Assembly (NCBI GenBank): GCA_037126765.1
Contig: JBBCBC010000024.1
Location: forward strand, 21,239,554-21,303,553
Source of the DNA: Stenogyne calaminthoides
Taxonomy: Eukaryota; Streptophyta; Magnoliopsida; Lamiales; Lamiaceae
DNA length: 64,000 nucleotides
Reading direction: 5' to 3'
The position numbers and the translations under genes were made by a program. The notes below the pieces were generated by a model. That model had not been told where the DNA came from. It saw nothing but the letters and a program-made list of their open reading frames with translations, and did not search any database. Shown here in pieces: positions 43,585-55,230 of this stretch (positions are counted from its first letter, which is position 1; every line of letters starts with the position of its first letter).

Positions 43585-45010
43585 AATCAGTATAGAGCAA
43601 TGCCCTATAAAGTAACATGTACAAAACTACAAAAATGTAGGCTATAGAATGATCCTTGGGACATTGGAAAATTTCTTGGAAAAGCGTGGTGGTTGTAACG
43701 TGGGCCCATAATGAAACGTGCTACTATACAGTTGTTCTAGGATTGTATGGGGCGGGCCCTTTCAAGCTGGAGATGGGCCCTCACAGTAAAATCCTAAGTA
43801 TTTATTAGGGCAAAGGTCTCCTCTGACAGTAGCAGAACTAAATATTAGTGACTGAAATAGAATAAAACATGTTCTCCTACAACACCATAATTTATGTTTA
43901 ATCAATTTGTAGAAATAATTTACTGTTCAAAGTATGTCGCCACTGGAAAAATAAAAAATTCTCCCACTAGTCTACTAATCAATTTACATGTATTTAAATA
44001 TTGGTTGGATTCCATGTTCCACTTTTCGTATTCAATTAGTATTTTACTTTTTTTGAATTTTTAATATATGAATTCAGATATGATGGTGTTGTGTACTAAA
44101 ATATCGAATTAAGAGGTTTAGTTGTGGCTAATAATTTTAATAACATAAACAAGTAATTGATGGTTGTTGGTTGTATTTATTGAGAATGATTGGTAGTTAG
44201 AGTTTTTGTTCATCTTAGATTTGAAGAATAAATTGACAAGAGTTTTGGTATGATATTCAATTTCTCCTCTTTTTGGGTCATAAATGACCCCTATTTATAA
44301 TGTTGGGGGAGAGTGGAGTTCACTCTCCCGGTTTACAAGTACATTGGCCGCCAAGGGCCTGCAAAACATTAAATGCTAAAGATTTTTATCTGATCCACTT
44401 CTGGAGCTCGCGGGAGGTCGCTCGAGGTTAGGAGACCTCACAAACCTCGCTGGCACATCGACCTGGGTAATTTCCGAATTTTCAGGGAATTAGCTGTTTT
44501 ATGTGCACTGAATGGTCATTCATATCTGCCCTTCGCCGATTTCTCTCTGGACTAAGCATGGTTTAGGCAAGGTCTTCTGTACTCGATATCTGACACATGT
44601 CAAATCAGAGTTAGTGCTCTGATTTTGAAAGAGCCCGAGGTCGATGACCTCGGCGAAGGGGACGTCGCCCAGTTCCACCTCGTTGTGCTGGGTGCGAGGT
44701 AAAACCCCTATGAAATCCGCGGGTTTTATAGATTGCTATAGACATCGAAGGATGGGCTCGGGCCCACCTCGCGCGATATGCACACTATAGATGGTTTTTC
44801 AGATATTTTTTATTATTTTTATTTCTCATTCATTTATATTATGAAATAAAAAGTGAAACACTATGTGATCTCATTTCTTTAAATATAGTGCATGAATTTT
44901 AGAATCATGTACAATTTACTTTGTCGATTTGATTATTTCTACTTTTACATATGTTTCTCATGATAAGATTTATTTTAATTTTTTAGTGAAAAAAAACTGC
45001 ATCACTTATA
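43585..45010. other. Intergenic DNA with a GC-richer block
   Basis: Mostly AT-rich. A GC-richer block (about 44270-44795) is listed separately; otherwise nothing is recognised. Confidence 0.55.
44270..44795. repeat. GC-richer block, possible LTR remnant
   Basis: The composition differs sharply from its flanks (GAGGTCGATGACCTCGGCGA, TCGGGCCCACCTCGCGCG). On the minus strand a TATAAATAGGGG box (about 44300-44290) resembles the position of TATA boxes in the Gypsy LTRs here. No partner repeat, coding domain or duplication was found. Confidence 0.35.
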
Positions 45011-45284
45011 GCCCACTTGATATGAGTTGAAAATAGTAATAGTAATTGATATAATTGAGAGGTCAATTACTATATGATTATTGATTGCATTGTTATTGTT
45101 TAGTTAGAAAAATCAACAATAAGTATCATTTGAGGAGGATTGAGAGAGTGATTACAAGAATAAATTTAAGTAATGAAAGTAGGGTAATAAATTACTTCTA
45201 TTCTTGTTATTATGGATGTATAAAAAACTATCAAACATTATTAATAGAAATTAATGATTTCTGTTACTCCCAACCAAACGACCC
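45011..45284. mobile_element. Weak MITE candidate
   Basis: The segment from GCCCACTTGATATGAG to CCAACCAAACGACCC is flanked by TTATA on both sides (45006-45010 and 45285-45289). The ends look like known CGTTTGG-type MITE ends but pair poorly. An 81-codon frame inside is probably chance. Confidence 0.3.
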
Positions 45285-45808
45285 TTATACAGTGTATAAT
45301 TATAGATATGAGCGGAGCAAGGAAGGGTAGGGACACCTGAATTTTTAAAAAAATGTCAAGGTTATTTTTTAAATGAAAATTGATACTCAAACTTCAGTAT
45401 GATATATCAAAGATAGTCCTATCTACTCGTACTCCTAATGAATTATGACTAGACGTGTATTTTGGAGTTTTGACGACTATGTTTAAGCTTGATTTTCATT
45501 TGCAAGAAGAAAAAACCACAAAACTCGAACAATCGCAGTCAATTTTACCATTTCTCTAATGATATAAAATTTTAAATTTTGCATCCATTTATAATAATAC
45601 CATTTTTTTTTCTTGTTTTCCTATTACATCCTGTAAATTAAGAGCTAGTTTTGTGTGATAAGATCTTACACATAAGTTTAATTGAATCATGCATCATTTA
45701 AGAATATAATTAAATTTAGGAGTCACCATTTGTCGAAAAAAAAAATGAATTTAGGCTCTATAAAGTGGCAAACCATATATACAATATATAAATGAGACTC
45801 ATATAATA

Positions 45809-46004
45809 AACCAGGTGACTTAGTCCACCTGGTCACTGGGCTCCTTATTTGAGTGGGAGACCCAGATTCGATTCCTTCTGAGAACGAATTGGAGTTATGA
45901 GAGTTATAAGGTGGATTGACGATTTCGTGGAGTATTTGGGTATTTAGTGTATTAACTACTAACTACTAACTACTAACAACTAACTTTGGGCGATAAAAAA
46001 AAAC
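45809..46004 (+). mobile_element. tRNA-derived SINE
   Basis: A perfect 15-bp duplication GAGACTCATATAATA flanks it (45794-45808 and 46005-46019). Box A TAGTCCACCTGG (45820-45831) and box B AGATTCGATTCC (45864-45875) are spaced as in an internal RNA polymerase III promoter. It ends in a TAACTACTAACTACTAAC simple repeat and an A run. SINEs move with LINE proteins made elsewhere. Confidence 0.87.
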
Positions 46005-46021
46005 GAGACTCATATAATATA

Positions 46022-46287
46022 CTACATCCGTCCCGAACTCAACACTACAATTACTGTATCGCGGATTTTAAGAAAAAATGATAAAGTGATAAAGTGTTGG
46101 AGGTAGAAAAGATTGTTTATTAGTATTTTATGTGATAAAGTGATAAAGTGATGAATAATTGGAGGTAGAAAGAGTTGTTTATTAGTATTTTATGTGATAA
46201 AGTGAATATTTCCATTTAAGGAAGTGTTCAGTTAAGTATGAGACGCCTAAAACGGAAACTGTAGGGTTAAGTTTGGGACGGATGGAG
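46022..46287. mobile_element. Stowaway MITE abutting the SINE
   Basis: CTACATCCGTCCCGAACTCAAC and its inverted partner GTTAAGTTTGGGACGGATGGAG are flanked by TA (46020-46021 and 46288-46289). The interior holds a tandem duplication of about 75 bp (TTGTTTATTAGTATTTTATG, twice). It starts two bases after the SINE's right duplication. Confidence 0.82.
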
Positions 46288-46493
46288 TATAAGACTATCA
46301 TACAATTTTTTTTTGAGAGAGTCTCTTGTGAAATATTGCACCATATTGATATGTGCAATACATCATAATTTAGAAAAATTTATTGAAAATTCGCGGGTCA
46401 AGACAGGTCGGGTCGGTGCGGGTTAGACAGGGACTTCAGGTTGGCCGAATTTTGGGATGAATATATACATTAAATGGAGTATTTTTACCAATT

Positions 46494-46565
46494 CTATAGT
46501 ATAGTCTAATGGTTAGGTTGTATATGTTCAGACAAAATTTTTTAGGTTCGAATCCCTTGAAAACA
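46494..46565 (+). repeat. tRNA-like head (SINE fragment)
   Basis: Box A TAGTCTAATGGTTAGG (46502-) and box B GGTTCGAATCCC (46545-46556) are 33 bases apart. The rest cannot fold as a complete tRNA, so it is read as a decayed tRNA-derived SINE head rather than a tRNA gene. Confidence 0.55.
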
Positions 46566-47330
46566 GAAATGTTTTTACTGTTTTCTATATTTTTACATTT
46601 AATTTTTTTTATGTTACAACATGAACAAAAATGTGATACTATTTTCTTTTATCTTTATTTTAATTCTTTTAGTGTTACTACATAAATAAAGGCGCGATAT
46701 TATTTCTTTTATCGTAAATTTTGTGAGTTACTACATGAACAAAAATGTAGTAAACATGAACAAAAATGTGTTACTACATGAAAAAAAGACACGATACTAT
46801 TTTTTTAATGTAATTTTTTATGTGTTACTAGTTGAACAAAAGTGTGTTACTAGTTGAACAAAAAGAGGTATTATTTATTTAATATAATTTTTGTGTGTGT
46901 TACTACATGACTAAAAATTTATTACTTCATGAACAAAGGCGCAATACTATTGTTTTAATGCAATTTTGTGTGTGTTACTACATTGAAAAAAAAATGTATT
47001 ACTATATGAACATAAATGGATGCTATTTTTTTAATCTAATTTTTGTGTGTGTTATTACATGACTAAGAATGTGTTACCAAAAGTCATTTCTTTTGTTATT
47101 TTCTTACGGGTGCTATTCTTTTATTCCATATTTTTTTTGTGTTACTACATGAATAAAAATATGATACTTAAAGACAAAAAATGGGTAACTACATGAACAA
47201 ACTCAATTTTATTGTTTTTCTATGCTACATTTTTTTGTTATTATATAAAAAAAAAAAATTGTGATACTCATAAACATATATAAACTATATTACTACATGA
47301 ATAAAAGTCTAATAAATGTCAAACTTGAGA
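46566..47330 (+). repeat. Degenerate minisatellite
   Basis: The motif GTTACTACATGAACAAAAATG, followed by a run such as CTATTTTTTTAATGTAATTT, recurs more than ten times with an irregular period of about 60-75 bp. Variants include TACTAGTTGAACAAAAGTG and TTACATGACTAAGAATG. It is non-coding and directly follows the tRNA-like head. Confidence 0.7.
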
Positions 47331-47712
47331 TTATGCCCTTCATGAAATATACATCCCTATACACAAATAATCTACTCAATATCATAATACTATATTAAAC
47401 AACAAATTTACTTAAAAACAAGGAAAAATGAAAGCAATACATAAATGATTACCACTCATAAAATGATTGCAAAATCATTTTAACAGTAAAACAATAATTA
47501 GATTGAAATTGAAACACTCAGTTTACGAAGAGGAAGAAAGGAAAACAAAATGAAAGTTTTGATTCCCCAACCAGAAAATTGTATAAATGTTCGAAATGAG
47601 AAGGGGCTGAGAAAGAAGAAACAGAGACATAGTAAATCAATCATGATCCAAAAAAGGTGTCATCAAACACAGAAAACAGAATAAAAAAATCAAACTGAGC
47701 AAGAGCTCTTCC
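47331..47712. other. Intergenic DNA before Element A
   Basis: AT-rich, no gene or repeat recognised. Confidence 0.55.
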
Positions 47713-49277
47713 TGTTGGGATATTTTAGTTTTGATGAATTATGCCAAAACATTATCAACTTGTGTTATTGAAGCTAATTTACAGATAACAAGTTGAGGGG
47801 GAACGAGAGGACAAATTGAGGGGGAACTCACGGAATCAGAAGAAGATGATCGAGATCAGACGAGGCTGCAGACGAGACTGATCGAGATCAGATGAGTTAG
47901 ATGAGTTCTGAGTTAACTGATGAGATCAGCGGCAAAATCGTAAGAAAAGATAAGCTAAGCCACCGATCGGAAGAATCGATGACCGTAATGCACTGGACGA
48001 TAATCAAGAACAATGAGCCGATATGGTGGTCGGAAGAGCGCATAAGCCGATCGTAAAGAAACTGACCAAAATCGTAAGAGAAGGTTGCAGATCGTAAGAG
48101 GAGCAGATGAGACCGACGAGATCGACGTGATTGAGATCGATATGAAGACGAAAGCGGATGATCAAGATCGACGTGATTGAGATCGGAAAGCTAAACCGAT
48201 ATGCTAAACCTAATGTAATCAACGATGCTATCCGGAGATATTGATCTGAAGAAGTGTTGATCAGATCAGTCGAAATGATCGATCGTGCAAAGAAGAAATC
48301 GATAGTTTTCAGGTCAAAGTGACTGAAGGTCGATGTCCAATTCAGAGAACTCGAACTCGGTCGACTGGAAGTGTCAAGATGCCCCGACGGATAAGGTCCA
48401 TTGAAGAGAAGTCTGCTGAATCAAGTATCCTGAGACTCAGAGAATCCTGAATGATTCCAAGGCGAGGAATCTGAGGAATATAGCCGTTAGAATCAGCTGA
48501 CGTGGACCAATGAGAGGAAGACAACTACCCCAAGAAGTTATTTGTATTTACAAGAATAGTATGGATTTGAATGTGATTCTCTCCAACGGTAACATTCAAA
48601 TCCACACTATAAATACAAGTTCTTCCTTCATTATCAAGTGTGGAAAAATGCGTGAAACATCCATCAAGCCAAATCAAAGCATTCCCACCCTAGAACACAA
48701 GTCTGTATATACACGCATATATTCAAAGAGTGTTCTAGAACCCAATCTAAGCAAACCCACTTATGTATCCTAAGCTTAGAGAGATTTTCCCAACCTTAGC
48801 ATTGAGGCTAAACAAATGTAAGGGAAAATCTCAACCTAGTTGGAAACCAAACAAACCTTACCCAAATCAGTCGGTTAAGTTTTTAGGTGAGTGTGAACTC
48901 GGTAAACATCTAGCAATCCCGAAAGGGAGGGTATGCGATCCCGTGAGGGTGATAAGTCCCGTTGGAGTGTGAACTCGGTAAACATCTATTGGGTGTTGGA
49001 CTAACACATTAAACTAAGTCCAGTTGGTTAAGTTGGTGCCCCTGATGATAGGGAAGAGTGGATGTAGGAGTTGGACTCCGAACCACTATAAAATCGTGTG
49101 TTCTTTACTGCTTTATGTTCTTACTTGTCATATGCATTCGATTATAAGCAAAACACAACACATGAGCTTAAAAGAGAAAAATCTGGAATCACTCTGCCCT
49201 CACCCCTGTTTTATATGCATCGCACGAAATGTTTGCTTTCGCACGCGCAAAATGGGTTTTCAAAATCGGGACCATCA
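47713..49277 (+). repeat. Left LTR of Element A
   Basis: Starts TGTTGGGATATTTTAG and ends GGGACCATCA, with TATAAATA at 48608-48615. It contains many GATCGAGATCG-type words. It matches 49421-50687 with numerous small length changes centred on CG, CAG and CTG. Confidence 0.88.
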
Positions 49278-49279
49278 AT

Positions 49280-49291
49280 TGGTATCAGAGC
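49280..49291 (+). other. Primer-binding site of Element A
   Basis: TGGTATCAGAGC, complementary to initiator Met tRNA, two bases after the LTR end. Confidence 0.88.
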
Positions 49292-49403
49292 AGGAGTTCT
49301 AAAGGTTCACTAATTTCAAGAGAGACCACCTGAACTGATCTTTTTAAAAGAAAACCCGTTTCTTTAAAAATGCATATATTCTAATGTTTTCAAGGTCATT
49401 ATC

Positions 49404-49420
49404 AAAAAAAAGGGGGAAAT
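49404..49420 (+). other. Polypurine tract of Element A
   Basis: AAAAAAAAGGGGGAAAT directly precedes the second LTR. Confidence 0.85.
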
Positions 49421-50687
49421 TGTTGGGATATTTTAGTTTTGATGAATTATGCGAAAACATTATCAACTTGTGTTATTGAAGCTAATTTGAGATAACAAGT
49501 TGAGGGGGGAACGAGAGAACAAATTGAGGGGGAACTCACGGAATCAGAAGAAGATGATCGAGATCGGGACGAGGTGAGCAGACGAGACCGATCGAGATCG
49601 ATGAGTTAGATGAGTTCTCGAAGTTAACCGATGAAGAGTCAGGCAAAATCGTAAGAGAAGATAAGCTGCCACCGGTGATCGGAAGAATCGGATGACTGCA
49701 ATGCACTGATCGATAATCAAGAATGAGCCGATATGGGTGATCGGAAGAGCGCACAAGCCGATCGAAAAGAAATCACCGTAAGATCGGAAGAGAAGGTTGT
49801 CGATCAAGAGAGCAGATGAGACCGGTCGAGATCGACGCGGATCGAGATCGGATATGAAGACGAGCAGATGTTCAAGATCGACGGATTGAGATCGATAATG
49901 TCTTTAAACCGATATGCTAAACCTAATGTAATCGAATTCGATGCTATCCGGAGATATTGATCCGAAGAAGTGTTGATCGATCGGTCGGTGACGACGTGCA
50001 AAGAAGAAATCGATAGCTCAGGTCAAAGTGACTGGAAGGTCAGGATGTCTCAATTGCAGAATCGAACTCGGCTGATGTCGAGTGTCGTAAGAGATGCCCG
50101 GGACGCATAAGGTCCGGCCAAGAGAAGTCTCTGTTAATCAAGTATTCCGAGACTCGAGAGAATCTGAACGATTCCAAGGCGGAATCGAGGAATATAGCCG
50201 TTAGAATCACCGACGTGGACCAATGAGAGGAAGACAAACACCAAGAAGTTCATTGTATTTTATTAAGAATAGTATGGATTTGAATGTGATTCTCTCCAAC
50301 GGTAATATTCAAATCCACACTATAAATACAAGTTCTTCCTTCATTATCAAGTGTGGAAAAATCGTGAAACATCCATCAAGCCAAATCAAAGCATTCCCAC
50401 CCTAGAACACAAGTCCAGATATACACGCGATATATTCAAAGAGTGTTCTAGAACCCAATCTAAGCAACCCACGATGTATCCTAGCTTAGAGAGATTTTCC
50501 CAACCTTAAGATTGAGGCTAAACAAATGTAAGGGAAAATCTCAACCTAGTTTGAAACCAAACAAACCTTACCCAAAACTGGGGTTAAGTTTGTAGGTGAG
50601 TGTGAACTCCAGAACATCTAGCAATCCCGAAAGGGAGGGTAGGCGATCCCGTGAGGGTGATAAGTCCCGTTGGAGTGTGAACTCGGT
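49421..50687 (+). repeat. Right LTR of Element A (interrupted)
   Basis: Begins TGTTGGGATATTTTAG, with TATAAATA at 50321-50328. It stops at GTGAACTCGGT, where the left LTR continues with AAACATCTATTGGG; Copia-3 begins there. The missing end is presumably beyond the window. Confidence 0.85.
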
Positions 50688-52657
50688 TGTTGGGAGATGA
50701 ATTTAATAAAAGATTATATGATTTTGATTAAGATCCCAAAACCCCCGAGTATGACATGTTTGATTGATCTTGATAGTTGAGTCGAGGATTCGGGTTTTAG
50801 AGTATTCAGATGTCATCTGCAAAAATGTATAGTCAGCAGATATAGTTCAGATAAAGTTCAAGACTCAAGACTAAAGATGAAATCGAGATACTAAAGACTC
50901 AAAGATGAAATCGAGAATCAAGACTCAAAGATGAAGACTCAAGATATCACCAAGATAAAACTAAAAGACTCGAAGACTCAAAGCTCGAAGACCTCAAGAC
51001 TCAGAAGACTCAAGACGCAAGATCAAGATCGAGAAATCAAGATCAAGAATATCAAAAGCACAAGAATTCATCAAGACTCAAGAATGTATTGAATGCTCAA
51101 GATGAACCCAATGTTCCGAGGCATTTGAATATATCTATCAAGGATGCAATATCGGAGAAAAATGCGATACCTTAGAAAGTTAGATATTGCTAAGACATTC
51201 AAATGCATAAAAGGAACTAAGTCGGAAGTGTTGTTAAGGTTATATCAAACTCGTAGTTTGTAACCAAAAAGAGCCGTTGAAGGTGTTTACCTTTAACCGG
51301 AGACAAAAGTCAAAAAGAGGAAGACAACATCGCACATATCGACATCGACAAAGGACAAAGTCTCTGAAAAAAGATGTCGGATGTACAAAAGTTCTGCATC
51401 GCAAAAAGTGAAGAAGAAATTTACATGAAAGGCTATTGCCTAGAAAGTGTTAGGGAGTTTCAAACCCTAAATATAGCCGTTTCACACACCATAAGAGGGA
51501 ACTCACGGCTATCTCACCAACGGATAGTTTTCAAGAGTGACCTTGGTGTATGCCTATAAATCTGGGTGGACCTCTACTTTGTAAGGTTACGAGAAATTTA
51601 TACGCAACTCAAGAGCTCAAACCTATTCTTGCAAAAAGCTAAAGCACTCTCGAAATACCTTGAATTTCCCAAGTGCTTCTATATTGAAGAGAGCTCACTT
51701 TACTAAGCCTAGCTTGATAAGATTTATCCAAAGCTTAGTGAGATATCCTAACCTTTGCATTGTGCTTCATTGTAAAGGATATCTCATCCTAGTTGAAACC
51801 AACCGAGAAACCCCAAACCCTTGAGAAGGTAGTTGGAGTGTGTTTGTTGGTGAGTAGAGTTGTAAAGAGTTAGTAAACTACGCGGAGTAGTCAGAAAACT
51901 CTAGAGGAGAAGTAAGTAAGCTAACCCGGTAGTCAAAGCTTGTATGTGATTGAGTAAGTAAACTACGGAGGTAGTGTAAAACTCAAGGTCGGGTTGAGTA
52001 AGTAAACTACGGAGTAGTCGAAAACTCAGTACGAAGTTGAGTAAGTAAACTACGAGGTAGTCGAAAAGCTCGAAGTTGATAGTGAATTTCTCAAGAGTCG
52101 GAGAGAGTGGATGTAGGAGCTTGAGTCTTCGAACCACTATAATCGCTGTGTTCTTTATTGCTTTCCTTATCTGTGCTTAACTGTTGCATTGACTTGTTTT
52201 GAAAGCATATTTTTCACTGATATTCAGTTGGAATCAATCCACTGAAGTTGCATAAGTGAATCACAGCCTAATCACTATTTCATAAAGGAAAGGTTTTTCA
52301 GCAAAGCTTAAAAACGAGTATAATCTAAGGGCCAACCATTCCGCACGACTGAGTAGCTAGAACAGATAGTTACCAAACTGAACTCTCATTTGAGGATTCA
52401 GGAAGTTAGTTATCCGATCCAAGCAACTCAGATCTCTCGACACTCAGGATTCTGGGTTGGGATTATCCGAGGTTTCGAAAAGGCTCGGGATCACTCGTCT
52501 CGATGAGACTTTGACCAGAGCGATCCTGTGCTTCTCGTAACCTAATCTTCAGGATAATCTGACCCAAGCTGACCTCAGTAAGAAAAAGTTTTAAAATCAC
52601 TGAACACGTGTATTCCCCCCCATACACGTGTAAGACTCGTTTTCACCGGGACCAACA
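50688..52657 (+). repeat. 5' LTR of Copia-3
   Basis: Begins TGTTGGGAGATGAATTT and ends GGGACCAACA, with TATAAAT at about 51555. It holds AAGACTCAAGA-type simple repeats (about 50860-51080) and a repeat array (51855-52085). Confidence 0.85.
51855..52085 (+). repeat. Short tandem array in Copia-3 LTR
   Basis: About five units of roughly 43 bp built on GAGTAAGTAAACTACGGAGT followed by AGTCGAAAACTC, with indels between copies. It lies downstream of the TATA box, so it would be in the transcript. Confidence 0.75.
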
Positions 52658-52659
52658 AG

Positions 52660-52671
52660 TGGTATCAGAGC
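52660..52671 (+). other. Primer-binding site of Copia-3
   Basis: TGGTATCAGAGC, intact, two bases after the LTR. Confidence 0.88.
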
Positions 52672-52790
52672 AGTCTTTCAACTTGACCACTGGCTTTGTG
52701 TTGACCAAAGTTTTATTTTCAAAAATACTTGCGGGTCTATCCGAATCGATCTTATTTGTTTGAAATATTTTCTTTTCAAAAGATCGAAAA

Positions 52791-55230
52791 ATGTCTTCTA
52801 AAAACTTCCCATGTTCTCGAGAGAACTATGATCTATGTAGACCGAGAACGCAGGCTCATCTCGTATTCCAAACATGAGTGTATGGAGAGTGGTTTCTCAA
52901 GGACCATTCAAATTTATCGTGGTGAATCCTGAAATTACGTAAGATGAGAGAATTGATCCTAGAGCGAGAATTTCCTAAGTCCGATGACCAACTAACTCCT
53001 CGAGGAGAGAAAGTTAGTCAATCTAGACTACATTGCAAAAGACACACTATCAAAGACAATTGATGATGGTGTGATGGGAATGATCTCTCACCGTAATATG
53101 CTAAAGAGATATGGGATACACTATTTGTTATGTGCCAAGGCACGATCATATAAAAGAAAACAAACTTTCAAAGGGCAATTGGAAAGTTTGATGTTTTTGA
53201 AATGGATGATGGTGAATCAATAGACAAATTGGAAGTCGATTCACTAAAGCATCATGAATGATCTTAACGCACTTGGAAAGAAATATCCACAAAGAGAAGG
53301 CAGCATTGAAAATTCTTAGAGGCCTCTAAGAAATGGGATATTCATGCGGTGGTGATTGAAAACACCAAGAACATTAGTTCAATGCCATACCAACAAGTCT
53401 TCTCCGAAATAAAGCCTATGAATTTGTAATTGATAAGAAATCAAAAAAGGCCGACAAAGAAAGATGATTCTTCATCGAGTAAGAATGTAAGCTTTAAAAG
53501 CCAAAGATAAAACTCAAAAAACTAGAGAGTTCGAGAACCCCATGCCAAACATCGGGATGAGCTTGAGGAAAAGCTAAGATCGATGGCAAGGAGGTTTGAC
53601 AGACTTAATAGTAGATTTGGAAAATACAAAAGATATTACGGGAACCACAGTACCAGAAGAAACCCGAGGACGAGATCAACCGAGAAGAAGAAGGACACGA
53701 AAGTCAAGGATCTTCATCCGCAAAGAAGGACTCCATGTCCAAAGAAGAAAATGATCGGGATGATGATGCCAACAGATGCTATAATTACGGAAGAAAGGTC
53801 ACTTCCAAAGATGATTGTCCGTAATTGAGTGCTAAGGAGTGAAGAGAAAGACAAGCTAAAAAAGAGACCGTAAGTTCTCAAGCAAAAAGGCCATGGTTGC
53901 GAAGAAGAACACTCGAGGAGGATCTAGCTCTTCAGATGAGATATTCTCGCACAAAGGAAAGTGATGACATCCGTTCGATGGCCATTGAGGAGGTAAACTC
54001 TTCGTCTCTCGTTATTGCTCCTACACTAGCACAAGAGTTTTCATGTTCCACTGAAAACAATCATTTTGACCTGATGGATTCTTTTGAGAATCTGATGAAG
54101 GACTATGCTGTTTTGCAAGGACTGCTAAATAAAACTCAAGAGCGAGAATAAGGAATCGAATCTTCGAAAATCTAAAATGGAAAGACTCTAGCAAAAACCG
54201 AGATCACTTTCAATTAATGGGAGCTCTTGATGAACCGGATGTTTCAAAGTACAACTCTCAGAGAAAGAGAAGTTGATAATGTCCCTAACTGAAAAGCTAG
54301 AGAAATCCATTAAGAGATTCAACTAATCCAAAACGAAGTTCAATGACCTCTCTGAGAAGCATAAAACTCTACAGAACTGTGAGGATAGTGCACAGAAGAA
54401 GTTAACTCTATTGAATAATGCATCTTAAGTGATAGATGAAATTCAGAGTTACCAGAGATCTGCCACTATAAAAACTGGATTGGGATACATTCCAGGGGGA
54501 ACCTCACAAGGTCATCTGAATGCTGCATCATGTAGCAAGAAGACTATCTTTGTAAAACCAGTGGCACCTACACTTCAAGCTAAAGTAATGCCCAAGGTTG
54601 GAGACAAGGGAAAATGACCTATGGTTTCAGTAAAACTGAATGATCAGGTTAGAAAGCCCAAACCTCAGGTGAAAGCTAGAAAACCCGAAAGTCGGTCGAT
54701 TTTGAAAGTTTCAGTAAGTACTTCAAAGCCTCTCAGTTAAGAATGCAAATCGAAAGGCTCCACATCGAACCATCGGGGAGGAATCCTCGGATGAGAAACA
54801 CTCGCCAGAGACATTCTCATCTGAAGAGACCAAGTCCTCAAGACAATCGAAGACCCAGATTTCAAAAAGATGCATAACCCGAACCTCACTTGCCTAAAGG
54901 TAAAAGGTTATCTGAACCCGAGTCAACAAAGATTTAGACCGGCTGCACAAAAGCCCAAGCATCTGAACAAAAGGTCTGAACCAAAGAAGAATTCAAAAGC
55001 CCATGTTCATGCTAAAGCTAGCACACATACACGTAAAGTCGCTAAGGCACCCGTGAGTAGTAGATGTGTATGTTGATGTTTATGGAAGACAAATTAGCCA
55101 CTCTAAAGTGATTAGAGTTGTCAGGCAGATTTGGATTCCGAAAGGTACATCTAACCTTGTAGGACCCTACACAAATTGGGTACCTAAGAATTGATCTGTT
55201 TTTCAGGAGGAAAACAAGGGCACTGAACTG
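52791..55230 (+). pseudogene. gag: Copia-3 gag (broken)
   Basis: The ATG at 52791 opens MSSKNFP followed by a shifted ENYDLC pattern, the start of a UBN2-type Gag. Further pieces across frames include a K-E-I-W-D-T-type stretch (about 53100), KIMNDLNALGKKYP (about 53250), a damaged zinc knuckle (CYNYG...DDC, second Cys changed to Tyr) near 53775, a coiled stretch (FENLMKDYAVLQGLLNKTQE) and WIPKG...NWVPKN before protease. The large Gag with this tail is usual in SIRE/Maximus elements. Many small indels prevent translation. Confidence 0.75.

Larger units (their letters stand above)
47713..50687 (+). mobile_element. Element A: LTR retrotransposon with almost no internal region
   Basis: The LTR at 47713-49277 and its second copy from 49421 are separated by only about 143 bp, which holds a perfect initiator-Met-type primer site and a polypurine tract. 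The second LTR is interrupted at 50687 by Copia-3. The TGTTGGGATATTTTAG start, PPT AAAAAAAAGGGGGAAAT and primer site place it with SIRE/Maximus-like Copia elements. It has no coding capacity, so it would depend on proteins made by relatives. Confidence 0.85.

Noticed and set aside
44080..44820. A second solo LTR at the GC-richer block, flanked by GATGG
   Set aside because: The candidate borders do not give TG...CA ends with a matching duplication, so it is kept only as a possible remnant.
45809..45900. A tRNA gene at the SINE head
   Set aside because: The 15-bp target duplications and tail show a SINE; no cloverleaf can be drawn.
46494..46565. A functional tRNA gene
   Set aside because: Only the two promoter boxes fit. 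The acceptor and anticodon arms cannot be formed, and an A/T-rich repeat follows at once.
42731..47712. Helitron ends
   Set aside because: I looked for a TC start and a hairpin-CTRR end in the AT-rich spacer and found no convincing pair.
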